A stretch of DNA of 6,578 nucleotides from Nitrospiraceae bacterium (GCA_028064945.1 JAPTWQ010000142.1:1-6578); one strand, 5' to 3'. Counted from the first letter of the stretch, positions 1-6,416 are shown. The notes: generated by a model from the letters alone, not told the origin. Program-made: numbers and translations.

Positions 1-1133
1 CGGATCGGGGCCCAGGCGGCGTTCACCCCCTGGTGGGTCCAGTCGCCGGTATGGGCCGCGGTGTGCATGGCCTGAACGAGGTGATAGCCGTATGTAAGGG
101 ATAGGAGAAAGAGCGCCAGAATCGAGACCATTCCGGCCACGATTGAGAGAGTTGAAGGAATAGCGCCCAGCACGCTTGATCCCGAAACGAAAGCTCCCAA
201 TGGAGAGGACGAACAGGTGTTCTGTCCTGCTGAAGATCCGAAAAGGGAATAGAGGACGCAAGAGGCCAAGGATCCGGGTGCCGAATGGACGAACGAGGGA
301 ATGGCGAATCCGGCCAGCATGCTGTTTTTGATTCTTTCGAGGTCCACCTCAAGGGGCCACTTTTGCTGTGGGAGCCACCGGGGGAGATCATCGAGACACC
401 AGTACCAGAGAACGATTGGATAAAAGGTGGCGGCGATTCCGGAAAGAACATCGATCACATACAGCCAGCTTGGAAGACCGATCGTCTCCTCCAGGATGAC
501 TGTCTCCGCCAGCATGGCGAAGCCTCCGACGAGAGGAGGGAAGGCACAGTGCCAGAAGATTTTCTTGAGAGTCGTCTTCGGTGGGCGTATCAAGCGGTTC
601 TCATCCCGGAAGCGCTGGAAATCGGCAAACGCCGTAGACATGAGCGCGGCGTAGCGGGTGGAGTATTGGAGCGGGATGACGCACGTCAATTTAAAGGCCC
701 AGGCGATACGCCCAAACCCGTCAAAAACATGTCGGGCGAGGGAGGCCCAATAACGCCTGGCCCCCAGAAATCCTTTCCAGCCTCCTCCGGAGATCCACAT
801 CCAGATCCGGCTTTTTCGCCAGTCGGTAGAGCGGGAAAGGGCATTTTCCGTTCCGGAAAGGGAATGGAGCTTCTCTTGAGCAGGTGAACCCCACTCTTGG
901 GGATGTTTAGGCGGAGGGAGAGCTGCCAGGTCCTGATTCTGGCCTGGGGGAAGTCCGGGGAGAGCCGGCTGCCGGAGGTCGAATGCCCGTTTCCCTGTCC
1001 GCATGATCGCCCGTCCGGAGGCTTTTACCACCGCAAGGGCAAGATTTCCCAGAGTTTTAGCAGCGCCGTCCCGGTTCCACTTCCTCAGAAAAAGAACCTT
1101 GAAGTTTGTTCTTTCCACCTTTTTACTGTTCAT
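1..1133 (-). CDS. DotA/TraY-like type IVB secretion membrane protein, 3' end outside window
   Basis: Reading the minus strand from the ATG at 1133 gives 377 uninterrupted codons that run off the window start, so the C-terminus is missing. The start is supported by GGAGG five bases upstream. Residues 1-110 are basic and then Pro/Gln-rich (linker about 55-90) with no clear signal peptide. Hydrophobic, membrane-like segments lie at about 196-214, 223-246 and 325-348. The last one is followed by YGYHLVQAMHTAAHTGDW and, at 371-377, NAAWAPI. A membrane helix followed by a TA-x-x-G segment and a W-x-P-[IL]-R-like motif is what I know from DotA (Legionella) and TraY (IncI plasmids), inner-membrane proteins of the type IVB apparatus. 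The neighbouring dotO supports this. It has its own promoter, unlike an internal operon gene, perhaps because the cargo block separates it from dotO. The family call rests on a short motif and context; a different polytopic transfer protein is possible. Confidence 0.68.
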   Translation of the reverse strand, partial: MNSKKVERTNFKVLFLRKWNRDGAAKTLGNLALAVVKASGRAIMRTGKRAFDLRQPALPGLPPGQNQDLAALPPPKHPQEWGSPAQEKLHSLSGTENALSRSTDWRKSRIWMWISGGGWKGFLGARRYWASLARHVFDGFGRIAWAFKLTCVIPLQYSTRYAALMSTAFADFQRFRDENRLIRPPKTTLKKIFWHCAFPPLVGGFAMLAETVILEETIGLPSWLYVIDVLSGIAATFYPIVLWYWCLDDLPRWLPQQKWPLEVDLERIKNSMLAGFAIPSFVHSAPGSLASCVLYSLFGSSAGQNTCSSSPLGAFVSGSSVLGAIPSTLSIVAGMVSILALFLLSLTYGYHLVQAMHTAAHTGDWTHQGVNAAWAPI

Positions 1134-1136
1134 GCG

Positions 1137-1202
1137 TTCCTCCGTTTTATTTAAAATGTTATTCTATTATACCATATTAATAAATAAACAAAAACGGAGG
1201 AA
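1137..1202. repeat. 12-bp perfect inverted repeat in the divergent promoter region
   Basis: TTCCTCCGTTTT at 1137-1148 is the exact reverse complement of AAAACGGAGGAA at 1191-1202, with 42 bases between the arms. The left arm is the Shine-Dalgarno region of the dotA-like gene read on the minus strand. The right arm lies upstream of the plus-strand extended -10 and has no start codon at ribosome-binding distance. The arms also bracket the minus-strand -10 (1166-1171). It could be a two-site operator controlling both directions, or a chance or duplicated ribosome-binding segment. Confidence 0.5.
1166..1174 (-). promoter_or_regulatory. extended -10 promoter of the dotA-like gene
   Basis: On the minus strand TGGTATAAT runs from 1174 to 1166: a perfect TATAAT preceded by TG plus one base, the sigma70 extended -10 form. 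No good -35 is visible; TTTTTG lies 17 bases upstream. The predicted transcript start near 1158-1160 leaves a leader of about 25 bases before the ATG at 1133. The surroundings are very AT-rich compared with the rest of the window. Confidence 0.6.
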
Positions 1203-1218
1203 TATAAGGGTATTCCTG

Positions 1219-1227
1219 TGCTATGAT
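1219..1227 (+). promoter_or_regulatory. extended -10 promoter of the cargo block
   Basis: TGCTATGAT is a five-of-six match to TATAAT with the TG extension one base upstream. There is no recognisable -35, as is common for extended -10 promoters. Transcription would start near 1234, giving a short leader before the small frame at 1253 and placing both downstream hairpins inside the mRNA of the nucleotidyltransferase gene. It is divergent from the dotA-like promoter about 50 bp away. Confidence 0.45.
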
Positions 1228-1252
1228 GGACGAAAAAATGGGGGGGAGTGCG

Positions 1253-1351
1253 ATGAAAATGATCGGATTGGCTCAAAAGGTGATGAAAGCGCCCAGCCAC
1301 CTCCTCTGGGCGCTCTATGTTTGGATCGTTGAGGGTGCATGTGAATTCTAA
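1253..1351 (+). CDS. small 32-aa open reading frame, possible leader peptide
   Basis: ATG at 1253 is preceded by GGGGGGAG four bases upstream, a strong ribosome-binding site, and the frame ends at TAA 1349-1351. The peptide begins MKMIGLAQKV, is basic in its first half and hydrophobic in its second (LLWALYVWIV), and ends GACEF. I recognise no family. Both perfect hairpins of this region fall in or across the frame, and its stop codon lies in the loop of the second, so a translating ribosome would open both. The nucleotidyltransferase start is 32 bases past the stop. This arrangement suits a regulatory leader peptide. Alternatives are a small membrane-active toxin, or an untranslated structured RNA with a chance frame; the hairpin-forming bases constrain the codons, which weakens the coding case. 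Confidence 0.4.
   Translation: MKMIGLAQKVMKAPSHLLWALYVWIVEGACEF
1288..1314 (+). promoter_or_regulatory. perfect 9-bp GC-rich hairpin with an anti-Shine-Dalgarno-like loop
   Basis: AGCGCCCAG (1288-1296) and CTGGGCGCT (1306-1314) are exact reverse complements around the nine-base loop CCACCTCCT. The loop contains CACCTCCT, which matches the 3'-terminal anti-Shine-Dalgarno of 16S rRNA, so it could pair with the AAGGAG at 1372-1377 before the nucleotidyltransferase gene or with the purine run at 1241-1248. No T-run follows on either strand, so it is not a standard intrinsic terminator. Confidence 0.55.
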
Positions 1352-1365
1352 ACCATGCACCCTCA
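1330..1365 (+). promoter_or_regulatory. perfect 12-bp hairpin upstream of the nucleotidyltransferase gene
   Basis: TGAGGGTGCATG (1330-1341) and CATGCACCCTCA (1354-1365) pair perfectly across a 12-base loop that holds the TAA of the small frame. The stem ends seven bases before the AAGGAG ribosome-binding site of the gene at 1384. Neither strand has a following T-run, so a role in translation control, attenuation or protein binding fits better than intrinsic termination. Confidence 0.6.
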
Positions 1366-1383
1366 GAGCAAAAGGAGTTTGTC

Positions 1384-1950
1384 ATGAGATCGAGCACATC
1401 GGCACTTCCTCCCTGGAGCAACGTGGGTGTGTTGCCGCCGATACGACCTACTGTGCCGGGTTGCAGTACGGATCGCTCGCCTTATACTGTTGATCTGGCC
1501 GCTTTTGTCGAACGTTTCGCTACTTCGCCTGAGCGGAAGAAAATCTTGGGTGGCCTACTCAAATTCCGGCAAGCGCTGCACAAACAGGGTATCGTTCGCG
1601 GCTTCCAATGGCTGGACGGTAGCTTTTTGGAAGATGTCGAAACATTGGAGAAACGCCATCCCCGTGATATGGATATAGTGACTCTTTTTCATCTGCCAGA
1701 CGGGGACGATCAATCCACGTTGACTAAACGCGCAGGGACGCTGTTTCACAATAATCACCTGAAGACCACCTATGCCATGGATGCTTATTTCGTTGTGCTT
1801 GATCAGCCCACAGACGAATGGCAGGTCAGGAATGTGTCCTACTGGTACAGCATGTGGTCGCATCGTCGCGATGGCCTCTGGAAGGGTTTTGTACAGATAG
1901 ATCTGGACTCGGCACAAGACGGCGATGCCGGGGCGATCCTGAGTAGCTAG
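1384..1950 (+). CDS. nucleotidyltransferase-fold protein, DUF6932-like
   Basis: This is a 188-aa protein; its ATG is preceded by AAGGAG at a six-base spacing. The N-terminal LPPW...GVLPP segment (8-19) and the F-x7-S-x2-R-x2-I-L-x-G-L helix (45-58) lead into WLDGSF (76-81), then P93-R94-D95-M96-D97 and a further acid in MDAYFV (D133). The GS...D-x-D...D layout is the metal- and nucleotide-binding pattern of the polymerase-beta nucleotidyltransferase fold, as in MNT antitoxins and AbiEii toxins, with a slightly long GS-to-DxD gap. The C-terminal W-Y...RRDGLWKGFVQI segment (154-172) also fits my recollection of DUF6932 proteins, small stand-alone members often found beside a partner gene. All three carboxylates are present, so activity is plausible; its substrate cannot be read. 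It is co-oriented with the next gene 14 bases away and likely cotranscribed. Fold call is firm, biological role is not. Confidence 0.75.
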   Translation: MRSSTSALPPWSNVGVLPPIRPTVPGCSTDRSPYTVDLAAFVERFATSPERKKILGGLLKFRQALHKQGIVRGFQWLDGSFLEDVETLEKRHPRDMDIVTLFHLPDGDDQSTLTKRAGTLFHNNHLKTTYAMDAYFVVLDQPTDEWQVRNVSYWYSMWSHRRDGLWKGFVQIDLDSAQDGDAGAILSS

Positions 1951-1964
1951 GGAAGGGATTCATC

Positions 1965-2891
1965 ATGGATAACGAGTATCTCGCTATTGCCTCCGAAATT
2001 CGTGAGTTGGAGTCATTGCTGGTCGACATTCCCAAGAATAATCTGATAGAGCGTATGAGCTTGGACGCCCGCCTTGCTACCGCCCGCGATTCATTGGGTG
2101 CCTTTTTGCCACAACAACTCGCTCCGAGGGTAAAATTAACCTTCCGTGGTAAACCGGTGTTTGGTAGTCATGGTATCGTAGCTGACTTTGCCTCTAAGGC
2201 TGCCATGGCCTTTTCCGATATTTTTGTGGTCGTTGCCGCCGACGGGTTGAGCGAAGGGCTTCGGTCTATGGGGCCGATACCCAACAAGGAAAAGAACCAG
2301 TTATTGATCACCGGAACAGCAATTGGTTCCTTTGGATTTGAGTTTGAGCTTCCAGCACCCGAACCGTCGTTTTTCCCCGAGTTAGAGAAGGGGCAGGAAG
2401 CCATGGTTAAGATTGAGGCGTTGTTGAGACTCTCCGCCGAAGGCAGCGATGACGAAGTTGCAGAGATCATTGAGGAAGTCCACCCTCGGGCAGTCAAGAA
2501 GGTCTATGCCTTTCTCGATTTGTTGGTTCAAGAAGAGGCGTGGTGCGGTCTTGAATTTGCAGACCGATTCTTCCGCTATAAGGACTTCGAACAGATTAAA
2601 ATATCCTCCGAACGCTTGAAGGAGGAGAACATTCATGGACGGGAAGAAACCTTTTCTGGCGAGTTTCAGGGAGTACTTCCTGCGGGGAGAACCTTTGAAT
2701 TTCGTCGTTCCGACCAAGGGAAGCTAATCCGCGGTAAGGTTGATGCCACGATAGATGATCCTGGTATTCTTAACAGGAAATGGCTGCACAAGCCGGTGTC
2801 CGTCGTACTCCATGTAATGCAGGTTGGGCAGGGGAGGCCGCGCTATAGCTTGATGTCGCTGGATAGCTTGACTGAGATACCACCTACTTAA
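1965..2891 (+). CDS. conserved-looking protein of unknown function, partner of the nucleotidyltransferase
   Basis: This 308-aa protein starts at an ATG with GGAAGG about eight bases upstream, 14 bases after the nucleotidyltransferase stop, so the two very probably form one transcript. I recognise no characterised family. Residues 1-46 are a charged helical, possibly coiled-coil segment rich in Glu, Arg and Leu. Residues 54-92 (RVKLTFRGKPVFGSHGIVAD onward) and GTAIGSFGFEFEL (117-129) look like a compact alpha/beta core with conserved-type glycines. Residues 130-210 are acidic and helical. The last 80 residues or so (EFQGVLPAGRTFEFRR and GKLIRGKVDATIDD onward) read as a beta-rich domain. There is no signal peptide, membrane segment, Walker motif or nuclease motif. 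It is predicted cytoplasmic. Adjacency suggests it binds, targets or neutralises the nucleotidyltransferase, or is its effector; that is inference. Base composition looks more balanced than in the flanking dot genes. Confidence 0.8.
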   Translation: MDNEYLAIASEIRELESLLVDIPKNNLIERMSLDARLATARDSLGAFLPQQLAPRVKLTFRGKPVFGSHGIVADFASKAAMAFSDIFVVVAADGLSEGLRSMGPIPNKEKNQLLITGTAIGSFGFEFELPAPEPSFFPELEKGQEAMVKIEALLRLSAEGSDDEVAEIIEEVHPRAVKKVYAFLDLLVQEEAWCGLEFADRFFRYKDFEQIKISSERLKEENIHGREETFSGEFQGVLPAGRTFEFRRSDQGKLIRGKVDATIDDPGILNRKWLHKPVSVVLHVMQVGQGRPRYSLMSLDSLTEIPPT

Positions 2892-2920
2892 GTAGATGTG
2901 TTTGCGCAGAAGGAGACAAA

Positions 2921-2980
2921 GTGGATTATCTCTCCATTGCCTTCTCTACCACGAGGATATGTGGGGTGTTGATAATATAA
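2921..2980 (+). pseudogene. 19-codon frame resembling the start of the preceding gene; possible remnant
   Basis: GTG at 2921 follows GGAG at an ideal five-base spacing and opens a frame of 19 codons ending in TAA at 2978-2980. The peptide starts VDYLSIAFSTTRICG. Its opening resembles MDNEYLAIAS at the start of the 308-aa gene, and the DNA GGATTATCTCTCCATTGCC is similar to the matching stretch near 1968-1992 with a short gap. It may be the decayed start of a lost related third gene, or a chance similarity. Confidence 0.25.
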
Positions 2981-2994
2981 GCGGAGGGGTTTTT

Positions 2995-3258
2995 ATGAGT
3001 AAAATTCAGGGGTTGGGAAAAATAGGGCCGTATACCATCGTCAGGATCTATGCGGTGGATGAAAATGGGCAAGAAACTCACTTGGGCTATGGGGTATTGA
3101 GCTCGGACGGATCTTTATTGAAAGGGGCGTTTGGTCAAACCATCTTTGGGTCGATAGAAGAGGCGATAAATTTGGCCGAAGAAGAAATCAAAAAAACGAT
3201 GCCAGAGGAGAAAAAATTAGCACCACCTGTTCGACGCGGGCCGGGATTCTCCAGATAG
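2995..3258 (+). CDS. 87-aa hypothetical protein
   Basis: The chosen start is the ATG at 2995, which has GGAGG about seven to eight bases upstream; an in-frame ATG at 2896 would add 33 residues but lacks comparable support and reads as unlikely protein. The product begins MSKIQGLGKIGPYTIVRIYA. The first half looks beta-rich (YTIVRIYAVDENGQETHLGY), the middle is a helix rich in Glu (IEEAINLAEEEIKKTMPEEK), and the tail is basic and Pro-rich (APPVRRGPGFSR). No signal peptide or membrane segment is visible and I recognise no family. It closes the plus-strand cargo block and faces the 3' end of dotO. It looks more AT-rich than the dot genes. It might be a third member of the module or an unrelated passenger. 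Confidence 0.65.
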   Translation: MSKIQGLGKIGPYTIVRIYAVDENGQETHLGYGVLSSDGSLLKGAFGQTIFGSIEEAINLAEEEIKKTMPEEKKLAPPVRRGPGFSR

Positions 3259-3353
3259 TCCATTTCTGTCTCCGAAGGCTCTCTTGTTCTTGAAGAGACA
3301 AAATTAGCCACCTCGCATCCGATTTGGCGGTTTTTAGGGGTAATTTGGCTCTC
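3259..3353. other. convergent junction between the 87-aa gene and dotO
   Basis: These 95 bases separate two convergent genes, so a terminator is expected. The only small stem I see is TCTCTT/AAGAGA (3280-3285 and 3293-3298) around a seven-base loop, with no T-run on either side in the needed place. GGTTTTTA at 3329-3336 has no strong stem before it. I cannot support a clear intrinsic terminator here. Confidence 0.3.
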
Positions 3354-6314
3354 TCACTTCTCCTTCCCCATCTCTTCCACCAATTGCTGGACAATCGTCT
3401 TGTCGGCATCTCCGCTTTCTCCCCGATCCTTCATGTTCTGGGACCGGCGCTCGATCTCTTCCCGGGCCGTTCCTCCCGGGAATCGGGCGGCAAGTCTCCT
3501 CCGGGCTTCCACAGGACCCAGAAGTCGATAAAGCTCATCTCTCAGAACCGCGTCCTGGGCAGTGGTTGAAAACGCCCACAACTCGATCGGCCCCAAGGTA
3601 TTCGTGACGAACTGCTGGAACGTCCCCCGGTTCGTTACCAGGCGGGTAATCAGGTTCGCGCCGGCTTTGGAAGGGGACCCGATCTTCTCCATTGCCCCCA
3701 GCACGCTCTCCGAGAATCCGAAGATCTTTCCCGCCTTGTCGATCGCCTGCTTCGTGGCCGCTCCCAGGATCCAGACCGAGGTGGAGAGATCCACCATCGT
3801 CTCGTCGAAATCATTGATCGACTGGGAGAAGAGGGCAATCTGGATTCCTCTTTTGCGGCCTTCTCGAATGTCCGTCATGACCTGCGTCCGCACAAGGGGC
3901 GCCGCGTCGGTGCGGTGGAACTCGTCGAAGACCAGGCGCTTGGCGTCCTCTTTCAGATCCCGAGCCCTGTCGAGATGAAAGGACTTGTAGCGGTCCGGGG
4001 CCAAGACCGCTTCTTCCGCGTCCAGGAAAAAGTCCCGGACGAGCATGTAGCGTCCCAGGAGATACATGACGGCCGTCTGGCGGGCGGCTGGTCCTGAACC
4101 TTTTGGACAGACCGCATCGAGATCCAATGCCACCACCCGGGCCTCTCCCAGGTCGAACTTCGTTTCCCCCGCCAGAATCGGGTACTCCCGGATCGCTTCC
4201 TGGATCCGTCTTTTAAAATACTCCACCGCAGATTCTCCCGTCGGTGTTGTCAACCGATACTCGGAGGTCACCGCAGGGTCGCTTGCTATGGACGGAATGT
4301 CCTTCAGATTCGGAACGGCATGCGTCTGAGCAAGCCATGCTTCCCGGATCCGCCCCTGGTCATAGAGAGCATCGACGACGTCCCACCAGTAGAGTTTAGA
4401 ATGCTTCTCAAATGGGAAGGCGATTTCGGAAAGGGTCTGGTCGACTACGGGGTCGATATGAGGCGCGTATTCCCGGGGAGATGTGTTCGCTTCCCGGTCC
4501 TCAAGGGAGGAATACGCCCGATCGACCACGAGGCTAGCGATTCCCGAAACTCCGTCATAAGGGTCATTCGCTCCCAGAGGGGTCGCCAAAAGGCTCAGGA
4601 AATTCGCGAGAAACGCCCGGTGTGCTGGAAGAGGGGTGCGGTAGCCCAAGGGCAGGTCGAAAGGATTAACGGAATAATCCGAGCTCATCGTCACCCGGTA
4701 ATGGGCTGCCAGATGCTTCTTTCCTTCCGGTAGTGCCCCCTTCAGAAGGGATATGAGTCCGGACGACGATGGGCCGATATCGAGAATGGCGATTCGGGGA
4801 AGACGCCGGAGACCCGGAAGAAGACAAAGCGCGAGGTTCAGTGCGTTCGAAAACACGCTCTTTCCTCCGCCGCTAGGAGCAAATCCCAGCTCGATCCAGG
4901 AGGATTGAAGGGGAGATCCGGGCTGGAAGGGCAGGATCTTCCCGTCGGGAGAGCGGAGCAGGAGTGCTCCCTTCTCGAACACGCTGGCCGGACGGACGGG
5001 AATCGTAGGGGCCACCTCGGAAAGTGGTGCAATCAGGACGGGCGCAACCGACCGGCGAGAAAGTCCCGGAACGGTCGAAACGAGTCCCAGAAAGGGATCT
5101 CCCGTTCTGGCGGTTGCCTCCACTCCGCCCCAGGCGTTTAGTGCCTGCTGGAGAATGGAAGCGTTCCGGCGGACCTCCTTCCCGTCTTCTCCCCAGGTGC
5201 AGACAGCCATGGAGATTCGTACAACCGGCTGTCCGGCCAGAAAGCGGGCCCGGATGTCTTCCGCACCGGCCACGATCTGCTTGTTCCGGGCCGAAACGAA
5301 CGACAGGATCTGGGCGACCACAGGCCGCCAGGAGAGGCTCCCGATTCCGTTCCCCTCGAACCGGAAAAGAATCCTCCATGGGATTTCCCGAAGGTACGAG
5401 AACAGTTCCCCGAAGGGAACGGGGGAGAGTTGGGGCATCGTTACGGAGAATGTCCGGATATACCGGTCCCCCAGACGAACGGTTTCGAGATCCAGAACCT
5501 CGGCAGGTCGGGGAACGACCTGTTGTGCGACCTGTGGCCACTGGACGCAGTCGATCAGGTCTTCCCCCGGATCCGGGTACCGGACCGGAATTTTGTCTCC
5601 GGGAAGTCTTGGCCTCCATTCTTCCGGAGTCACATCCGGATCGACCATGTGGCGAATCTGCCGTAGCGCCGTGTGGCAGTCGAGTGCCCGGACGAGGAAG
5701 CCGGTCTGGGAAAGCCCCATTTCGAAATTGGAGACCACCGCCCGGTGCTTTTCCCGGAGACGTGCGAGACCGGCATAAATATCCTGGCCGGCAGAACCTG
5801 ATCGCCATTTTGAGGATTTCCGTTCGCCGTCGCGTTCAAACTGCCGGTCCTTGATGGCTTCTTTCCGGGAATCGGGAGGCAGAACGTCGGGAGTGGTCCA
5901 GACAGCGATAAGGACGGACTCCTGAGCACACCAGTCGGACAGAACCTTTGTCTTTTCATCGAACAGATCCGATAAGTCAAGACCAAGGCGCCCGGAAGTC
6001 CGGATCGCCGAATCCAGACTCTCCCGGACCGCCCGCCTGGATTCCAGAGGATCCCGGGAGAAGGACATCTGGACGATGTGTCCTCCGCGCCCCACCGCCG
6101 TGTTCATGACATCGGAGATTTTTCCCACGAGAACGTCGAATTCGGGCCCTCCAACGAGGGACGCCACGCCACCGATGGACAGAAGGGTCACGAGAGACCC
6201 GTCTCTGGCCGCCAGGACATACTTCGAATCCGATGTCTCGAGTTCGACGAAGGCGCCCGCGGATCGTCCCAGGCTGTCCAGAAGATTTCCCGCAATAGAT
6301 GAACCGATGCTCAT
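3354..6314 (-). CDS. dotO: DotO/IcmB-family VirB4-like ATPase of a type IVB secretion/conjugation system
   Basis: The product is a cytoplasmic ATPase that energises assembly and transport at the inner-membrane base of the type IVB apparatus. From the ATG at 6314 it has 986 residues, close to the roughly 1000 of Legionella DotO. The N-terminal LDSLGRSAGAFVELETSDSK and DGSLVTLLSI segments resemble DotO. The Walker A variant APSGGGKS places its lysine at K485. Walker B is LVFDEFH (D797, E798), followed by the FSQSINDFD motif near 829-837, as in VirB4-type ATPases. ATG 6314 is preferred because GGAG lies nine bases upstream and its N-terminus lines up with DotO. ATG 6329 (991 aa) and TTG 6377 (1007 aa) are alternatives with no ribosome-binding site that I can see. 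The gene ends in a helical tail (VQQLVEEMGKEK). It is intact, and its start lies about 140 bp from the tRNA-derived attachment site, placing it at the element's edge. Confidence 0.9.
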   Translation of the reverse strand: MSIGSSIAGNLLDSLGRSAGAFVELETSDSKYVLAARDGSLVTLLSIGGVASLVGGPEFDVLVGKISDVMNTAVGRGGHIVQMSFSRDPLESRRAVRESLDSAIRTSGRLGLDLSDLFDEKTKVLSDWCAQESVLIAVWTTPDVLPPDSRKEAIKDRQFERDGERKSSKWRSGSAGQDIYAGLARLREKHRAVVSNFEMGLSQTGFLVRALDCHTALRQIRHMVDPDVTPEEWRPRLPGDKIPVRYPDPGEDLIDCVQWPQVAQQVVPRPAEVLDLETVRLGDRYIRTFSVTMPQLSPVPFGELFSYLREIPWRILFRFEGNGIGSLSWRPVVAQILSFVSARNKQIVAGAEDIRARFLAGQPVVRISMAVCTWGEDGKEVRRNASILQQALNAWGGVEATARTGDPFLGLVSTVPGLSRRSVAPVLIAPLSEVAPTIPVRPASVFEKGALLLRSPDGKILPFQPGSPLQSSWIELGFAPSGGGKSVFSNALNLALCLLPGLRRLPRIAILDIGPSSSGLISLLKGALPEGKKHLAAHYRVTMSSDYSVNPFDLPLGYRTPLPAHRAFLANFLSLLATPLGANDPYDGVSGIASLVVDRAYSSLEDREANTSPREYAPHIDPVVDQTLSEIAFPFEKHSKLYWWDVVDALYDQGRIREAWLAQTHAVPNLKDIPSIASDPAVTSEYRLTTPTGESAVEYFKRRIQEAIREYPILAGETKFDLGEARVVALDLDAVCPKGSGPAARQTAVMYLLGRYMLVRDFFLDAEEAVLAPDRYKSFHLDRARDLKEDAKRLVFDEFHRTDAAPLVRTQVMTDIREGRKRGIQIALFSQSINDFDETMVDLSTSVWILGAATKQAIDKAGKIFGFSESVLGAMEKIGSPSKAGANLITRLVTNRGTFQQFVTNTLGPIELWAFSTTAQDAVLRDELYRLLGPVEARRRLAARFPGGTAREEIERRSQNMKDRGESGDADKTIVQQLVEEMGKEK

Positions 6315-6328
6315 TCCCGATTTCTCCA

Positions 6329-6347
6329 TTGTGACGAATTTGTGACG
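6329..6347. repeat. tandem TTGTGACG repeats, one helical turn apart
   Basis: TTGTGACG occurs at 6329-6336 and again at 6340-6347, an 11-bp period, with a further partial copy (GTGACC) at 6347-6352. They lie between the candidate dotO promoter and its preferred start, so on the minus strand they would sit in the mRNA leader region. Same-face spacing is typical of operator half-sites, but the repeats are short and may be chance. Confidence 0.35.
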
Positions 6348-6386
6348 TGACCTTAAACGGAGGGCTTGGAATTTCAATCCGTTTTG

Positions 6387-6415
6387 ATCCGGTTAGACTT
6401 TGGCAGACACCGGAT
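6387..6415. repeat. 7-bp inverted repeat between dotO and the attachment site
   Basis: ATCCGGT (6387-6393) and ACCGGAT (6409-6415) are exact inverted copies 15 bases apart. A related ATCCG also occurs at 6377-6381. Lying between the att-like tRNA fragment and dotO, they could be arm-type or excisionase sites or a dotO operator. Support is sequence symmetry only. Confidence 0.3.
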
Positions 6416-6416
6416 A

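Noticed and set aside
23..887. Long frames over the left gene (minus 23-451, plus 285-887)
   Set aside because: They are in other frames of the uninterrupted 377-codon minus-strand frame, which has a good ribosome-binding site, membrane segments and a DotA-like motif. Their peptides are Pro/Ser/Arg-rich and low in plausibility.
1288..1365. The two hairpins as intrinsic terminators
   Set aside because: Neither stem is followed by a T-run on either strand.
2168..2717. Minus-strand frames opposite the 308-aa gene (2168-2497, 2382-2717)
   Set aside because: Antisense shadows without supporting ribosome-binding sites or recognisable protein features.
4873..5854. Long frames inside dotO (minus 4873-5808, plus 5024-5854, plus 5155-5778)
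   Set aside because: GC-rich coding sequence produces open shadow frames; the dotO frame is complete with both Walker motifs, and these peptides are Arg/Pro/Gly-rich.
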